This document shows, one piece after another, positions 61,440 to 64,000 of a DNA stretch of 64,000 nucleotides. Location of the stretch: the NCBI GenBank assembly GCA_022818135.1, contig JAFMSR010000005.1:25186906-25250905 (forward strand), given 5' to 3'. A program made the position numbers and the translations under genes. Source of the DNA: Saxidomus purpurata (taxonomy: Eukaryota > Mollusca > Bivalvia > Venerida > Veneridae). The notes below the pieces were generated by a model, which did no database searches, was not told where the DNA came from, and saw nothing but the letters and a program-made list of their open reading frames with translations. The stretch's first letter is position 1. The number at the start of each line of letters is the position of its first letter.

Positions 61440-64000
61440 CTTGATCCCGTGTTATGCAAACGACTTCTCCCTGATTCGTACAGAAAGCGAACAGTTTTGT
61501 TCCAATTTAGAACGAGATAAGTCTGCCCATTGTGATCTACCAATCTCTAAGGCGCATGTTTTCCTTACTTTATGGGCTAAATTTTTGTCGGCTATAAATA
61601 GTCTAACTTTTATCAAAGTATTCGAAAAGTACTTGCTATTTTTCTATGAAAGTGACGTATGTTTGCGTTTGCTTCCCCTTGAGTTAACACTCAAGAAAGG
61701 AAGGTAAATGACCGACCGAGTGAACTTCCGACTGCAATGTGCTAAGCATAAAGGACTATAGAAACTACATCTTCTCTATGTGAATATTTTGTGATGATAT
61801 TTGGACATCGCTTTCAGTACGACATTAGAATTGATTATACACTGTCAGCTTTCTATCCGCTATAACGCAGATTTGTATACCTAGAGTCATAGCTGACTGA
61901 AATGCTTTGACAACTATAGCGTATTTCTTAACAGTAATTACTGGTCATATTTGTAAATTGTTATCTCTGTGACATACTTACTATCGTGATACTTTTGCAA
62001 CATGCTAACAAAATCATGTTCTGCCTTACTATAAACAATGAGAAAGAAATCTAAGATAGCGTTGTCATGTCCAAGTCACTCCAATGTCCACACAAACATA
62101 GGTTCTTTGTGAATGCTCACTGTCAGTTTTTTCTTGTTTCGTTCATTATTCAGTGGCGTGTATTAGAAATGCTCTAGGTCTGTAATTGTCTTAAATTGCC
62201 AATCACTAACCGTGATGCAACAGTTCAGATTTAGCGGAATGAGTTTCCGACTCCTACTTTTCCTGCAATGTTTTTGTTCAGGACTAATATTATCCCAACT
62301 ATACATACACACGCAGTTTTGAAGCCGTTTTCTTGAACCTGCATGGGTTAATCTAATGTAGCTATTTTGTTCAGCTCAGGTTGACATCATCTTTATTATG
62401 TCATATTTAGATGATTTACTAATGATTAACATTAGGTGTGCCGTATCTGCACGTCCACCTTATTGATATACAGTAGTACAGTGCGTGTTCAATGCCGAGA
62501 AATACGTGCAAATGAAGCGTACCTGTTCTTGATCAACAAAACATGCATGCTTAGTGGAGTCCAATGACCAGCTTTACTTTTCGGCTTTAGTAACCATGTA
62601 CTTTTCATTAGTTGTACCAAACCAGAATTATACTGCAGGGCTCATATGTCACTTCCTCTTCACAATTTTCGATGGAGCTACTTGCAGACAGTAGAATATC
62701 CAGTCATCATCATCGCTCACTATACATTATGTTAACACACAAGTCGACTTTCTAGATATGCCTTTTCAAGTTGGACAGTACCATTGCTGCACTTTTATAG
62801 ACCCTAGGCTTCCGTTTCTATAGATCATCTCTTATACGATCTATAGTCAACTTTTCATTTCGACTGAGAAAACTAGCGTCACTTGCAATGCAATAAGTTA
62901 GAATTCATTTGTTTCGTACAAGGAAATACAAAGGCCAAGTTACTGTCGAGTATTTCATATCTCAATCTCATGCCCAAGTTACGGCAGTTGTGATGGTTGT
63001 CAAGGCTGTGATAGCCCTGGGTCCTAATATTTGGAAAATTTGACAAAATCACGGTCTTACTAACATCGTACATGTGTAGCGTGTCTTGTCCAAATTGGTC
63101 AAACATATATATCAAAGCAAGATAATACTGGTATCTGCTTAAAGAAAACAACATAAATCTTCTTCTCATGTTTATTGCTGTTTTTCCTCTTTAGCATTAA
63201 ATACAACTCTAAACCAAACATAATACAGATCTGCTTTCTTGAAGACTCAACATTGTAAACATTGAAGCTTCATTTCCAACATAATTCTTGACTACAAGAT
63301 CAGCGTAGAGAGCTTTTCAACAGTCTTTCAGCAATGCAATTGATGCCTTACTAAACCTGCAACAATACATATGTAATTTTTAAATCTGCATGCACCACCT
63401 CTTGAGAAATACTGACACTTTTTCCTTCTAAAATCTAAAGAAACTGGTACATTTACAGGAAACAACCCTTTATCATCCTGCCAAGTAACTCTGCTGCCGT
63501 GCAAGGAATAAATTGCACTGTGGTATGTATGCAATCAGTCCTATTTAAATCACATGAAATCTAAAGTGCTTTTTGCAGCTTTGTGTAAAAGTAAAATACA
63601 TTTCATACCCTAATGTTAATACGAAAACGGATTTCAGTCCTTACAGTCCCGTTTAACTTTACATTCAAGTCAACTACACAATACACTATATGCAACAAGG
63701 GAGACAATTCAAATTACAATCCAGTCAGTATCATTATACTAGCAAGTAGACTTTCTGTCAATTGCTTGTGCAACTCCGCCAATATGCTGTCACAATACTA
63801 CACAATCCAAGGACTATCTTTGATGATATTCAACCAAAAAATACATTCACCAGGCCAATTGTACGTAGCAGGATTTGCTTCCAGACCGATTTGGTTTTGT
63901 TTAAACACTTTTTTAAATTTTAGTCCTATAGTATACAGGCGGGCAATTTTAATAACCTAACCATCATCATGGCCCAAATCACGTTTGTAATTACAAGACG
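61440..64000. other. Lipase upstream region; no second gene recognised
   Basis: It should hold the lipase promoter and 5' leader. Frames at 62879-63169 (minus, 96 codons), 63328-63534 (minus) and 63613-63960 (plus, 115 codons) have no domain I recognise. 'caagggagacaattcaaa' at 63697 resembles a motif common in mollusc repeats and UTRs. A gene may continue beyond the window edge. Confidence 0.45.
61593..61600 (-). promoter_or_regulatory. Candidate TATA box of the lipase gene
   Basis: TATTTATA on the minus strand, about 155 bases upstream of the lipase ATG. A start site 30 bases downstream would give a 5' leader of about 125 nt, a normal length. The motif is weak evidence in AT-rich sequence, and the transcription start is unknown. 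Confidence 0.3.

Noticed and set aside
61387..61707. 106-codon plus-strand frame
   Set aside because: It is antisense to lipase exon 1 and its promoter, with no recognisable domain.
63613..63960. 115-codon plus-strand frame near the window edge
   Set aside because: No family features, and it contains a mollusc repeat-like motif. It may be UTR or repeat sequence.

Overview
The window looks like nuclear DNA of a marine bivalve mollusc. The evidence is AT-rich sequence, one intron-bearing gene with GT-AG introns, TTAGGG-type telomere-like repeats, tRNA-headed SINEs, and several dispersed repeats I recognise as common in bivalves (a pearl/Helentron-like element, an 'accttgacctttgacc'-type repeat, and a repeat opening with a 'gagggc..gaaggccct' hairpin). 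The genus cannot be fixed from sequence alone. Nothing here is prokaryotic, and I see no rRNA, intact tRNA, snRNA or CRISPR locus.

Only one protein-coding gene is convincing. It is a complete nine-exon, minus-strand gene for a secreted pancreatic-type triacylglycerol lipase, from the ATG at 61439 to the stop at 52056. All eight introns have GT/AG ends and matching phases. The exons add up to 1482 nt, or 493 residues: signal peptide, alpha/beta-hydrolase catalytic domain with Ser187-Asp210-His303, a lid loop between Cys270 and Cys301, and a C-terminal PLAT domain. Its introns carry a SINE, a pogo-like MITE, a bivalve dispersed repeat, a hairpin repeat and a 36-bp perfect palindrome.

Layout. 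1-7 kb: a terminal-inverted-repeat element (567-1109), then featureless DNA. 7-10.4 kb: a 331-bp segment present twice; the second copy is split by a ~1-kb pearl-like insertion, so the first serves as an empty site. A short head-to-head telomere-like tract lies between them. 12-16.5 kb: a duplicated retroelement-like remnant, a 33-bp minisatellite and a 1.24-kb tandem duplication. 19.8-25.3 kb: SINEs, two oppositely oriented copies of a ~441-bp MITE, and two pogo-like MITEs. 27.6-46.1 kb: four minisatellites (62, 43, 21 and 40 bp units) and more SINE and inverted-repeat elements. 49.6-51 kb: a ~1.35-kb segment with imperfect inverted ends, flanked by a 9-bp direct repeat, containing telomere-like repeats, nested hairpins and a GC-rich patch. 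52-61.4 kb: the lipase gene. 61.4-64 kb: its presumed promoter and unexplained DNA.

The non-genic part is a mosaic of non-autonomous transposons and tandem arrays. I found no multi-gene system and no second gene that works with the lipase. The best leads for something undescribed are the 49.6-51 kb inverted-end element, the SINE group with a shared central domain, and the TTTGCGAC inverted-repeat cluster at 36.3 kb.
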